From: Hanleya hanleyi
Taxonomy: Eukaryota > Mollusca > Polyplacophora > Lepidopleurida > Hanleyidae
DNA length: 64,000 nucleotides
Assembly: GCA_036873755.1 (NCBI GenBank)
Contig: JAVTVY010025155.1
Span: 48,955-112,954, forward strand
Reading direction: 5' to 3'
The position numbers and the translations under genes are program-made. The notes under the pieces are model-generated. The model had not been told where the DNA came from. It made no database searches and worked only from the letters and a program-made list of their open reading frames with translations. Of the stretch, positions 49,204 to 58,071 are shown piece by piece. Position 1 is the stretch's first letter. Each line of letters starts with the position of its first letter.

Positions 49204-49709
49204 TAATCTTGCTCTCGACAAGGCCACTCAACAGTCCGATGCACCGACAGAAAAAAAATCCCAAACACCCCCACTTCCCAGGAATTAACATAAAAACCAT
49301 TGGACTCTGATGACTCCGACACACCCTCGGATATTGAACGCTTGACAGCCCAAACTAAACAAAACTTCCCTTCAACTTCAAGAGCACCAACATTTGTCCA
49401 CTTCTGTCGTCTATAATTGTATGTAAAAAAATCTTCAATCGGACTTGTCAATCGATGAGAAAATAACCTCCGCTTCAGTGCACCAGCGCGGGCAGTTGCG
49501 AACCATTTCGGTGAGTTGCGGATCACGCCGTCTAGCGGCCGTTACAGGCGCTGAGAATGGAATTTTTAATGGCTTGAGGGGTCATCTCCTAATCATCCAT
49601 AGGCCGGTGAAGCCCTGGAGAAGATTTCAATGTTGCCTTAATTGTCCCCGCCAGTAGTAGGTAGACAGTATTTAAAGCCATATTTTGCCGGAGGAGATAA
49701 CTCTTGCAT

Positions 49710-49723
49710 CCACCAGGGGGCGC
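49710..49723 (+). promoter_or_regulatory. CTCF-type core motif, unit 5
   Basis: CCACCAGGGGGCGC. Confidence 0.5.
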
Positions 49724-51544
49724 TGTTTCACCAAAAACTACCTCCAACACAGAAGAGTTCCAATCTAGGGGGAGGTAACTCTGGGTCACTATAGTTCCGG
49801 CAAAGGGCCCCTGGGCATGTATTCTTTCGCGGTGATGCGGTCTGGCGGTAATGCGGTCGCGGAAGAAAGCTTCTGCGGAGAAAAAGTAGTCCCCAGACTT
49901 CAAATACGCTGCCTGGTCCGATTGGGTCGAGTGAGGTATCAAAGTGAAGCATTCATGAAGGGGCATCCAGTCATGGGTGGATGTATGTAAAATTAGGATT
50001 TTTCCCGAAACTATAAAAAGCGGAACACGGACTTTACCCCTAAAATAGGGGAAAACACCTATCAACCCAAGACAAAAGGGCTAATATCGGTCCCCAGGCT
50101 TATTGGGACCTGCCTATCAAGTCAATGGGGTGGATGCGTGTAAAATTAGGATTTTTTCCCGAAAATATAAAAAGCGGAACACGGACTTTACCCCTAAAAT
50201 AGGGGAAAACACTTATCAACCCTAGCCAAAAGGGCTAATATCGGTCCCCGGGCTTATCGGGGCCTGCCTTTCAAGTCAATGGGGTGGGTGTGTGTAAAAT
50301 TAGGAGTTTCCCCCGAAAATATAAAAAGCGGAACACGGACTTTACCCCTAAAATAGGGGAAAACTTCTATCAACTCTAGCCAAAAGGGCTAATATCGGTC
50401 CCCGGGCTTATCGGGGCCTGCCTATCGAGTCAATGGGGTGGGTGCCTGTAAAATTAGGATTTTTTTCCGAAAATATAAAAAGCAGAATACGGACTTTACC
50501 CCTGCAATATGGGTCTGTATTATACAATATAAGGGAAAATGCCTGTATGGGGTACGGGGATGGTCAATTTTTTTCGTGGGCTTTACTATGGCTTGTGGGG
50601 TCTCGTTTTTCTCGTCTCGCCAAGAAAATGACAATGGGAAGGGTCCCGGAGCGAATCGGTGAAATTTTTGGGAAAAGTCACCGAGGTCTGTATATAGGCT
50701 CATACTGGCTATGAGGGGTGGGGTGGTCAATTTTTTTGTGGGCTTTACCATGGGTTGTGGGGTCTCGTTTTTCTCGTCTCGCCGAGAAAAACACAATGGG
50801 AGGGGTCCCGGAGCGAAGCGGTGAAATTTTTGGAAAAGTACCATATAGCCCATATAGTCCTATACTGGCTATATGGGGGTATAGGTTCAACCTGGGAAAT
50901 TCACACACGTTCATTGTGATATGAGTTGTTTGGTCTTGTTTTTCACGTCTCGTCATTTAGAACACGATGGGAAGGGTCCCGGAGCGAAACGGTGAAATTT
51001 TTGGAAAAGTACCACATAGCCCATATAGTCCCATACTGGCTATATGGGGGTATAGGTTCAACCTGGGAAATTCACACACGTTCATTGTCATATGGGTTGT
51101 CTGGATTTGTTTTTCACGTCTCGTCATTTAGAACACGATGGGAAGGGTTTCGAAGCGAAACGGTGAAATTGTTGGAAAAAGTTCACCGAGGCCTGGGTAA
51201 GCCCATAGGCCTATACAGCATAGCTATGGGGTATAGGCCCATACGAGGTGGACGTTTTGGGGTCTAGGTGAGCCCCTAATGATCCTATGGTGTCGTATGA
51301 TGTCTTATTTTGAAGCTCTCGTGGAGGAGCATCCGACTGGACTAATAGTTAGTCCGTTTTCAATATTCTGCGCATACGCAGTCTGGCCCGTAGTAAGAAA
51401 GTAGGCATTTTGGAGGTATGTGGGTGTGTGTTTGGGGTAGAGATGGACCGCTATGGGTCCGAATGGGTCGTGGAAGGTGTCAAAGTGAAGCTTGTGTGGG
51501 GTAGAGTCAGAATGGCGTGTTTTAAAATGCAAGTCGCGTCAATC

Positions 51545-51556
51545 TGCGCATGCGCA
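51545..51556. promoter_or_regulatory. NRF1-type palindrome, unit 5
   Basis: TGCGCATGCGCA, 300 bp upstream of the unit-6 ORF. Confidence 0.5.
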
Positions 51557-51706
51557 GTTGGTTGTAGTAAGTCAAGTGGCCATTTTGGGGCAGTGCAAGA
51601 AGGTATTTGGTGTCGAGATGGACCATCCTTGGTCCGATTGTGTCGTGGGAGGTGTTATCTTCCGGTTTCACTAAAACTACCTCCGAACACAGAAGAGTGT
51701 TCCAAT

Positions 51707-52048
51707 GTTTCTCTCATAGAAAAGTCATTCCAGTTCAATAATTTGTATATAGGTTGGTCCAATTTTCAGTATTTGTGCAAAACTTTAAACCGGTCCAGTT
51801 ATTTTTCACTTCGTTTGGATATCAAGTCTGTGGACACACAAAACATGGCGGAAGTCCGTCCTCCGGACACGGACAGTAACAGTCAGGTTGTCGACCAAGA
51901 TGTTGATTTCAGTACAGATTCAGAACCGCCCAACTTCGATATGGGGGTTCCGTCGGACGACGACGAAAGCGTTCATCTCATATCCAGTAATAGCGACGAC
52001 GATAGAATGTTAGTTCTTGCTCTCGACAAGGCCACTCAACAGTCCGAT
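51707..52048 (+). repeat. 2.8-kb tandem unit 6, 5' fragment
   Basis: Only the first ~340 bp of the unit are present. It breaks off in the ORF at CAGTCCGATG, where the sequence jumps to TGTCGTGGGAGG, a word from the promoter module. The shared GATGTG/GATTGTG context may have guided the jump. Confidence 0.9.
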
Positions 52049-52150
52049 GTGTCGTGGGAGGTGTTATCTTCCGGTTCCACTAAAACTACCTCCGAACACA
52101 GAAGAGTGTTCCAATGTTTCTCTCATAGAAAAGTCATTCCAGTTCAATAA
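51845..52150 (+). pseudogene. Acidic ORF of unit 6, chimeric end
   Basis: The first 67 or so residues match the unit ORF (ending ATQQSD). The rearrangement at 52049 then appends about 34 residues translated from promoter-module DNA. It has no expected function. Confidence 0.6.
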
Positions 52151-52371
52151 TTTGTATATAGTTTGGTCCAATTTTCAGTATTTGTGCAAAACTTTAAACC
52201 GGTCCAGTTATTTTTTACTTCGTGACCAAACTATATACAAGGTCGAGATGGACCATCCTTGGTCCGATTGTGTCGTGGGAGGTGTTATCTTCCGGTTTCA
52301 TTAAAACTACCTCCGAACACAGAAGAGTGTTCCAATGTTCCCCTTAGCATATCGGTCCCCGGGCTTATCGG
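52049..52371 (+). repeat. Scrambled array junction
   Basis: Pieces of the unit are joined out of order: promoter module end, leader with the unit-3-like GTATATAGTTTGG variant, a 17-bp inverted copy of that leader (52223-52239), promoter module again, then TAGCATATCGGTCCCCGGG from a hairpin module. The last ~130 bp are mirrored at 57665-57800. Confidence 0.85.
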
Positions 52372-52502
52372 GGCCAAACGTAGTTACGCCTTAACGCTCT
52401 AACATAACGCCTTGACGCCATGATATAGACCGGAGAGAGAACAACAACAACAAGGATGACACTTGAGAGAACAACAGCGACAACAAGTTTTTTTTCATAT
52501 AG

Positions 52503-52508
52503 TTTATT
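52503..52508 (-). terminator. Polyadenylation signal, left-arm small gene
   Basis: AATAAA on the minus strand, about 180 nt after the stop codon at 52689. Mirrored at 57531. Confidence 0.5.
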
Positions 52509-52688
52509 TTCCCCAATGTTACATCATACCCACGCTGGGGGAGCCGCGTTGGGTATGTTTACAACTCAAAAAGACTCTTGCCCAATCAGAGGCCACCATT
52601 TGCATCTGTCCTATTCGTTCCTGTCCGTTAGATTCTTGTCCAATCAGAAGTCGCCATTTCAGAAAGTTCCATCTTTGCTCGGTGTGAC

Positions 52689-53261
52689 CTAAGCGTCGTC
52701 GGGCAGGCCTGGATATTCTTCGGGCAGCATGTCCTGAAACAGTTGTTTGCGCATTCTGATCGCATTTTCCAGGGCCTCGGTGGGTGGTAGCCCCATAGCC
52801 TCTTCCAAGTGACGCTTGGTCTTCATGATGGACCTGTGCGTTGGGTCGCCTTTCATTTCAAGCGGTAGTAAGGTATACTGTTCATAGATCGCCATGGCTG
52901 TTTTCCTGATGCGGGGGCGCATTTGGGTGTACGTCTGTTGTAAATTATCCTCTCCGGCGTCCTCGATCGCTGCAGCGTAAGTATTGATAGCTGCTGTCAC
53001 AATACGATCCCAGAAAGTAGGTTCTGCCTCACTTTCCACGGACGTAGGCTGACTATCTGAGGTCAAACTCTCCGTATCACTAGATAGACTCTCAGCAATC
53101 TCTGTTTCGGTATCAGTCGATACACTCTCAGTAGTCTCTGTATCAGCATCCGCCTCAACGGACTCCTCAGAGTCTTCAATCCCCTGTATATTTTTCTGGT
53201 GTCGCATCATATCGTAACGTCTGGTGAACGTGCGTTCGCACGCAGAGCAAGTATAAGCCAT
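52689..53261 (-). CDS. C2H2/acidic virus-like protein, full-length copy
   Basis: A 190-residue protein and the only complete frame of this family in the window. The start at 53261 (MAYTCSACERTF) is chosen because all copies begin so; an upstream ATG adds leader residues. The single C2H2 finger has spacing C5-C8-H21 with the last ligand expected at 26, but residue 26 is Gln here (His in the other copies), so zinc binding may be impaired. Residues 30-85 form an acidic Ser/Thr/Glu/Asp region. From FWDRIV (about 86) to the end it looks helical and basic-acidic mixed, with KGDPTHRSIMKTKR and LFQDMLPEEYPGL. A TATA box (53309-53315) and AATAAA (52503) frame it. The exact function is unknown; it accompanies a packaging-ATPase gene, so a virus-like structural or regulatory role is possible. 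Confidence 0.65.
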   Translation of the reverse strand: MAYTCSACERTFTRRYDMMRHQKNIQGIEDSEESVEADADTETTESVSTDTETEIAESLSSDTESLTSDSQPTSVESEAEPTFWDRIVTAAINTYAAAIEDAGEDNLQQTYTQMRPRIRKTAMAIYEQYTLLPLEMKGDPTHRSIMKTKRHLEEAMGLPPTEALENAIRMRKQLFQDMLPEEYPGLPDDA

Positions 53262-53308
53262 GTTGACGGTTGAACGTCGACTGTGCGTGTTTTTGGAAAT
53301 ACGCTTGC

Positions 53309-53315
53309 TTTTATA
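53309..53315 (-). promoter_or_regulatory. TATA box of the left-arm small gene
   Basis: TATAAAA on the minus strand, 48 bp upstream of the ATG at 53261, next to the GGCGTT block at 53320-53460. The right-arm counterpart is at 56724. Confidence 0.55.
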
Positions 53316-53319
53316 GACA

Positions 53320-53460
53320 GTAACGCCCATCAACGCTTAGCTTAACGCTTCAACGCCCTGGTGAATTAGCTCAGAAGCTCTGATTTCCATGGAATTGACA
53401 CCAATTCATCGAAATGCAGTGACGCCCGTCAACGCCCGTCTCAACGCCTTAACACACTTT
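53320..53460 (-). promoter_or_regulatory. GGCGTT-repeat promoter block, left arm
   Basis: AACGCCCGTC and AACGCC words repeat densely. The inverted copy is at 56550-56720. Confidence 0.5.
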
Positions 53461-53469
53461 CTTAACGCT

Positions 53470-54609
53470 TTAACGTCGTTTAATGATGCGTTCGAACAAA
53501 TGTTTCTTTTGTGCTATTGCTCTGACATACGCCGCTTTCCAGTTCATGCCCGAGGTTTTTAACATCGACGCTGTTCTTTCAATTTCCATATGGACTGGGT
53601 CCTTATCCAACAATTTCATATGGGTCTGTCGACATACCGCTGACGTAAAGCCCGTCGTAGTCTGGGTGCCAATCTGTTATGGGCTAAAATTGCGGCTTCC
53701 TCTTTTGAATACCCTTTGCGTTGAAACTTGTTTTCTGTGACCCTCAACTTTGCCCATCTCGGTGTCCACCTTCACTGGATTTGAAGGAAACTACAGATTC
53801 AGGCACATCTTATTTAGGAAGCGGGCATTCTCTCTCGTCGACTTTATGACAAAAGAGATGATTACGACATACCGCTGACGTAAAGCCCGTCGTACTCTGG
53901 GTGCCAATCTGTTATGGGCTAAAATTGCGGCTTCCTCTTTCGAATACCATTTGCGTTGAAACTTGTTTTCTGTGACCCTCAACGTCTTGCCCATCTCGGC
54001 GTTCAGACTTTCTTTGAACAAATCCTTCCATAGCCTCGAGTTCACATTATGTTCATTCCCTTGTACGGGTTTGAGTTGGTCCTTCACGGTTGGGTGATAT
54101 TCCGAGACTGATGGTATGAAGGGACCCCGCTGTATGGGGGTGGGTTGCTGCCGCTGCTCTACCAGCTGTGGACTCGGTGGATGGTGTCGGGGTATATGAC
54201 GTTGCGGTGATCCCTCGCCGGGTAGCAGGTGGGTCGTCAGCCGGCGATCTTCGGGGGTATGGGCTTTTAAATCTACGAATAGGTAGCCGTACGGACGACT
54301 TGTTGCCCCTTGAAACGCCTGCATGAAATGGTCGATGTTCTGAGGATAAATTCGACTACCAAACACACGGATTTGTGCTCTGTCAATGGGATTGGAGAAC
54401 AACACAAAGTATTGGCAGTTCAATGCAATATCTCTGGACGCCTTCCCTTGAGGAAAGAGATTCTGGGTCAAATAGATGACGGACAGATTCCTATGATGGG
54501 ATCCTTTAGTAAACAAGTCGGCAACGTGTGAATTGTCCTTGGCCGCACTCATCAGATCATCTAGCACTACCACGTTGGTTTGCTCAGAGCTCGGGAGTGA
54601 CATTTGCAT
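53470..54609 (-). pseudogene. Packaging-ATPase-like gene, left arm, 5'-deleted
   Basis: Homologue of the right-arm gene at 55048-56549. It keeps the Walker B box (NVVVLDDLM), the HHRNLSVIYLTQNLF segment and the long C-terminal linker. It lacks the zinc finger and Walker A: the sequence jumps from the palindrome core (ATGTCACTCCCGAGCTCTGAG) into the gene at EQTNV, with GAGC microhomology at the joint. The main frame runs to 53791. Near 53866 the C-terminal part is interrupted by about 110 bp, followed by a second copy of 53866-54000 sequence at about 53630-53755. The original stop would be at 53470. It cannot encode an active ATPase. Confidence 0.8.
53630..54000 (-). repeat. Partial tandem duplication within the left ATPase pseudogene
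   Basis: CGACATACCGCTGACGTAA and the following ~125 bp occur at 53630 and again at 53866, separated by unrelated sequence (about 53756-53865). The second copy differs by a few bases. Confidence 0.85.
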
Positions 54610-54776
54610 ATGACCTCTGTGAGGTCACTTCCGCTTTCGTTCACGTGACCGGAACTGACCTTTGACCCCTGCGCGCGCTAACAATACCGGATAAAAATTG
54701 CGCGCAGGGGTCAAAGGTCAGTTCCGGTCACGTGAACGGAAGCGGAAGTGACCTCACAGAGGTCATATGCAAATGT
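54601..54776. repeat. Core of the palindrome with short loop
   Basis: CATTTGCATATGACCTCTG on the left faces its inverse near 54776. Arms are almost perfect down to TTTGACCCCTGCGCG / CGCGCAGGGGTCAAA (54661-54675 and 54701-54715). They contain TGACCTTTGACCC and its inverse (a DR1-type pair of AGGTCA-like half-sites) and TCACGTGACC E-box words. Confidence 0.9.
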
Positions 54777-54892
54777 CACTTCCGAGCTCTGAGCTCCACA
54801 GGCTTTGAGCTCCAAGAGCTCCGATCCAAGAACTCTGCCACACGGGAGCTCCCACCACCACCACCGGGCGTTGACGCCCGTCAACGCCCGGT

Positions 54893-54985
54893 GGTGGCGG
54901 TGGTGGTGGTGGTGGTGGGAATGTGGTGGTGGTGGTGTGTGTGTGTGTGGTGGTAGTGTGTGGTGGTGGTGTTGGTGGTGGTGTC
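54893..54985. repeat. (GGT)n microsatellite
   Basis: GGTGGT runs with GTGTGT interruptions. This generates the His-, Pro-, Val- and Gly-rich frames around 54711-55017, which are not genes. Confidence 0.95.
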
Positions 54986-54991
54986 TGTACA

Positions 54992-54997
54992 TATAAG
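54992..54997 (+). promoter_or_regulatory. Probable TATA box of the ATPase gene
   Basis: TATAAG, 51 bp upstream of the ATG at 55048, nearly the same spacing as the partner gene's TATAAAA to ATG. Confidence 0.45.
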
Positions 54998-55047
54998 AAT
55001 GAACATGTGTCCCTCATCAGTCCTTATGTATTGGTCGACAGATCAAC

Positions 55048-56549
55048 ATGTCGTGTACGTGTACGTTCTGTCAGAGAACCTTCTCTCGTCGCGATAGTAT
55101 GCTCAGGCACATTCAAGGCAAACACAACCAAGAGACACCGCCGAGTCCCGCTATAGGTCCAACAAGTGCAGTAGAGCATCCCTATACGATGACGGTGAGC
55201 GGCCCTACGGCATGTGGAAAGACGTCCTGGGTGATGAAGTTCTTAGAGGAAGGTGTGGCAACCCCAGCTCCGACACGTGTTGTTTGGTGTTATAGCCAAT
55301 GGCAGCCCGCCTACGAAACTACGCGATTACAGAATGTGAGTTTCGTCCCAGGGATTCCTCACGACATAGACGAACCGTATTACTTTGACCCCGAGCAAAC
55401 CAACGTGGTAGTGCTAGATGACCTGATGAGTGCGGCCAAGGACAATTCACACGTTGCCGACTTGTTTACTAAAGGATCCCATCATAGGAATCTGTCCGTC
55501 ATCTATTTGACCCAGAATCTCTTTCCTCAAGGGAAGGCGTCCAGAGATATTGCCTTGAACTGCCAATACTTTGTGTTGTTCTCCAATCCCATTGACAGAG
55601 CACAAATCCGTGTGTTTGGTAGTCGAATTTATCCTCAGAACATCGACCATTTCATGCAGGCGTTTCAAGGGGCAACAAGTCGTCCGTATGGCTACCTATT
55701 CGTAAATTTAAAAGCCCATACCCCGAAGATCGCCGGCTGACGACCCACCTGCTACCCGGCGAGGGATCACCGCAACGTCATATACCCCGACACCATCCAC
55801 CGAGTCCACAGCTGGTAGAGCAGCGGCAGCAACCCACCCCAATACAGCGGGGTCCCTTCATACCATCAGTCTCGGAATATCACCCAACCGTGAAGCACCA
55901 ACTCAAACCCGTACAAGGGAATGAACGTAATGTGAACTCGAGGCTATGGAAAGATTTGTTCAAAGAAAGTATGAACGCCGAGATGGGCAAGACGTTGAGG
56001 GTCACAGAAAACAAGTTGCAACGCAAAGGGTATTCAAAAGAGGAATTACAAGCGTCTAGTCCGTCATTCATAATCCAGCCGTCGTCCATTAGAGAATATC
56101 CGCGTCCATAATCCAAAGACCTATTCCATATTCCATATAAGAGTATTAGCACCAAATTCAAAAAGACAATCATGGTATACATAAACATAGGCTTGTTTCC
56201 TGCAAGAGAGAAGCGGTCAACAGTTTTCAATGATGCCGGCAAGACATCATGATGTTCCAAAAATATCAAATCCGTATCGCTGATCAGTATTCTTAATTTT
56301 TCAGCAATTCAGCAGTATTCAGCAATTTTAGCCCATAACAGATTGGCACCCAGACTACCACGGGCTTTACGTCAGCGGTATGTCGACCTCGTGACCCATA
56401 TGAAATTGTTGGATAAGGACCCAGTCCATTTGGAAATTGAAAGAACAGCGTCGATGTTGAAAACCTCGGGCATGAACTGGAAAGCGGCGTATGTCAGAGC
56501 AATAGCACAAAAGCAACATTTGTTCGAACGCATCATTAAACGACGTTAA
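55048..56549 (+). pseudogene. A32-like packaging-ATPase gene, right arm, frameshifted and interrupted
   Basis: The first frame (55048-55740, 230 residues) has an N-terminal C2H2 finger (ligands at 5, 8, 21, 26), a Walker A box GPTACGKT (residues 52-59), a Walker B box VVVLDD (120-125) and the YLTQN motif (Gln about 156) expected of A32/FtsK-HerA packaging ATPases. Such enzymes pump DNA into virus-like capsids in Polintons and adintoviruses. One C is missing from the C-run near 55723-55727 compared with the left copy (four instead of five), shifting the frame. The C-terminal part continues in another frame (55890-56111). It is then split by a LINE fragment at 56050-56330 and ends at 56549. The small C2H2 gene follows on the same strand. 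Family assignment is firm; the virus group is inferred. Confidence 0.8.
56050..56330 (+). mobile_element. LINE 3'-end fragment inserted in the ATPase gene
   Basis: Sequence absent from the left arm interrupts GAGGAAGCCGC. It matches the 3' untranslated region of the minus-strand LINE at 18781-18946 (ACAAGCGTCTAGTCCGTCAT, ATATCCGCGTCCATAATCC) and extends into sequence shared with 22925-23150. The right boundary has several CAGCAATT words, perhaps from a target duplication. Because it is missing from the left arm, it was probably inserted after the arms formed, or lost from the left. Confidence 0.75.
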
Positions 56550-56720
56550 AGCGTTAAGAAAGTGTGTTAAGGCGTTGAGACGGGCGTTAAGGCGTAACGA
56601 CGGGCGTTGACGGGCGTCACTGCATTTCGATGAATTGGTGTCAATTCCATGGAAATCAGAGCTTCTGAGCTAATTCACCAGGGCGTTGAAGCGTTAAGCT
56701 AAGCGTTGATGGGCGTTACT
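56550..56720 (+). promoter_or_regulatory. GGCGTT-repeat promoter block, right arm
   Basis: GGCGTTAAGGCGTAACGACG-type words begin one base after the ATPase stop codon and lead to the TATA box at 56724. Confidence 0.5.
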
Positions 56721-56723
56721 GTC

Positions 56724-56730
56724 TATAAAA
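56724..56730 (+). promoter_or_regulatory. TATA box of the right-arm small gene
   Basis: TATAAAA 48 bp before the MAYTC start codon at 56778. Confidence 0.55.
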
Positions 56731-56777
56731 GTAAGCGTATTTCCAAAAACACGCACAGTCGACGTTCAACCGTCAAC

Positions 56778-57350
56778 ATGGCTTATACTTGCTCTGAGTG
56801 CGAACGCACGTTCACCAGACGTTAAGATATGATGCGACACCAGAAAAATATGCATGGGATTGAAGACTCTGAGGAGTCCGTTGAGGCGGATGCTGATACA
56901 CAGACTGCTGAGAGAGTATCGACTGATACCGAAACAGAGATTGCTGAGAGTCTATCTAGTGATACGGAGAGCTTGACCTCAGATAGTCAGCCTACGTCCG
57001 TGGAAAGTGAGGCAGAACCTACCTTCTGGGATCGTATTGTGACAGCAGCTATCAATACTTACGCTGCAGCGATCGAGGACGCCGGAGAGGATAATTTACA
57101 ACAGACATACACCCAAATGCGCCCCCGCATCAGGAAAACAACCATGGCGATCTATGAACAGTATACCTTACTACCGCTTGAAATGAAAGGCGACCCAACG
57201 CACAGGTCCATCATGAAGACCAAGCGTCACTTGGAAGAGGCTATGGGGCTACCACCCATCGAGGCCCTGGAAAATGCGATCAGAATGCGCAAACAACTGT
57301 TTCAGGACATGCTGCCCGAAGAATATCCAGGCCTGGCCGACGACGCTTAG
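56778..57350 (+). pseudogene. C2H2/acidic virus-like protein, right arm, early stop
   Basis: Same length and layout as the left-arm gene at 52689-53261. The start MAYTCSECERTF is intact and the second finger His is retained (MHG), but codon 16 is TAA (56823-56825) where the left arm has TAC. An internal ATG at 56829 gives a 173-residue frame without the cysteines. The acidic region, FWDRIV block and LFQDMLPEEYPGL end match the left copy with few changes. The two arms are thus broken at different places, each keeping what the other lacks. Confidence 0.75.
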
Positions 57351-57530
57351 GTCACACCGAGCAAAGATGGAACTTTCTGAAATGGAGACTTCTGATTGGA
57401 CAAGAATCTAACGGACAGGAACGAATAGGACAGATGCAAATGGTGGCCTCTGATTGGGCAAGAGTCTTTTTGAGTTGTAAACATACCCAACGCGGCTCCC
57501 CCAGCGTGGGTATGATGTAACATTGGGGAA

Positions 57531-57536
57531 AATAAA
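57531..57536 (+). terminator. Polyadenylation signal, right-arm small gene
   Basis: AATAAA 181 nt after the stop codon, followed by an A-run (57543-57552). Confidence 0.5.
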
Positions 57537-57679
57537 CTATATGAAAAAAAAACTTGTTGTTGCTGTTGTTCTCTCAAGTGTCATCCTTGTTGTTGTTGTT
57601 GTTCTCTCTCCGGTCTATATCATGGCGTCAAGGCGTTATGTTAGAGCGTTAAGGCGTAACTACGTTTGACTCCGATAAA

Positions 57680-58071
57680 CCCGGTGACCGATATGCTAAG
57701 GGGAACATTGGAACTCTTCTGTGTTCGGAGGTAGTTTTAGTGAAACCGGAAGATAACACCTCCCACGACACAATCGGACCAAGGATGGTCCATCTCGACA
57801 CCAAATACCTTCTTGCACTGCCCCAAAATGGCCACTTGACTTACTACAACCAACTGCGCATGCGCAGATTGACGCGACTTGCATTTTAAAAACACGCCAT
57901 TCTGACTCTACCCCACACAAGCTTCACTTTGACACCTTCCACGACCCATTCGGACCCATAGCGGTCCATCTCTACCCCAAACACACACCCACATACCTCC
58001 AAAATGCCTACTTTCTATACTACGGGCCAGACTACGCATGCGCAGAATATTGAAAACGGACTAACTATTGG
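57680..58071 (-). repeat. Array-type sequence in inverted orientation
   Basis: Reverse complement of the promoter-module region of a 2.8-kb unit (compare 40135-40500), including an NRF1-type palindrome at 57855-57866 and another partial one near 58034. Similarity stops at ACGGACTAACTATT (58071). Confidence 0.9.

Larger units (their letters stand above)
48943..51706 (+). repeat. 2.8-kb tandem unit 5, with a small deletion
   Basis: Length 2764 bp. A deletion of about 45 bp near 49190 removes the DDDESVHL region of the ORF. CTCF-type core at 49710-49723; NRF1-type palindrome at 51545-51556. Otherwise it matches units 1, 2 and 4. Confidence 0.95.
52240..58071. mobile_element. Large imperfect palindrome with Polinton-like cassette in both arms
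   Basis: Left arm 52240-54687 and right arm 54688 to about 57800 are inverted copies around a 25-nt loop (54676-54700). From each outer end inward come array-type sequence, GGAGAGAGAACAAC end sequence, the C2H2/acidic gene, a GGCGTT promoter block and the ATPase gene. The right arm alone retains the ATPase 5' part and a (GGT)n tract. The left arm has a 5' deletion and a 125-bp internal duplication. The right arm has a LINE insertion. Array-type sequence continues inverted to 58071. Confidence 0.85.

Noticed and set aside
54711..55017. His/Pro-rich or Gly/Val-rich proteins
   Set aside because: Direct translation of the (GGT)n microsatellite on various frames.
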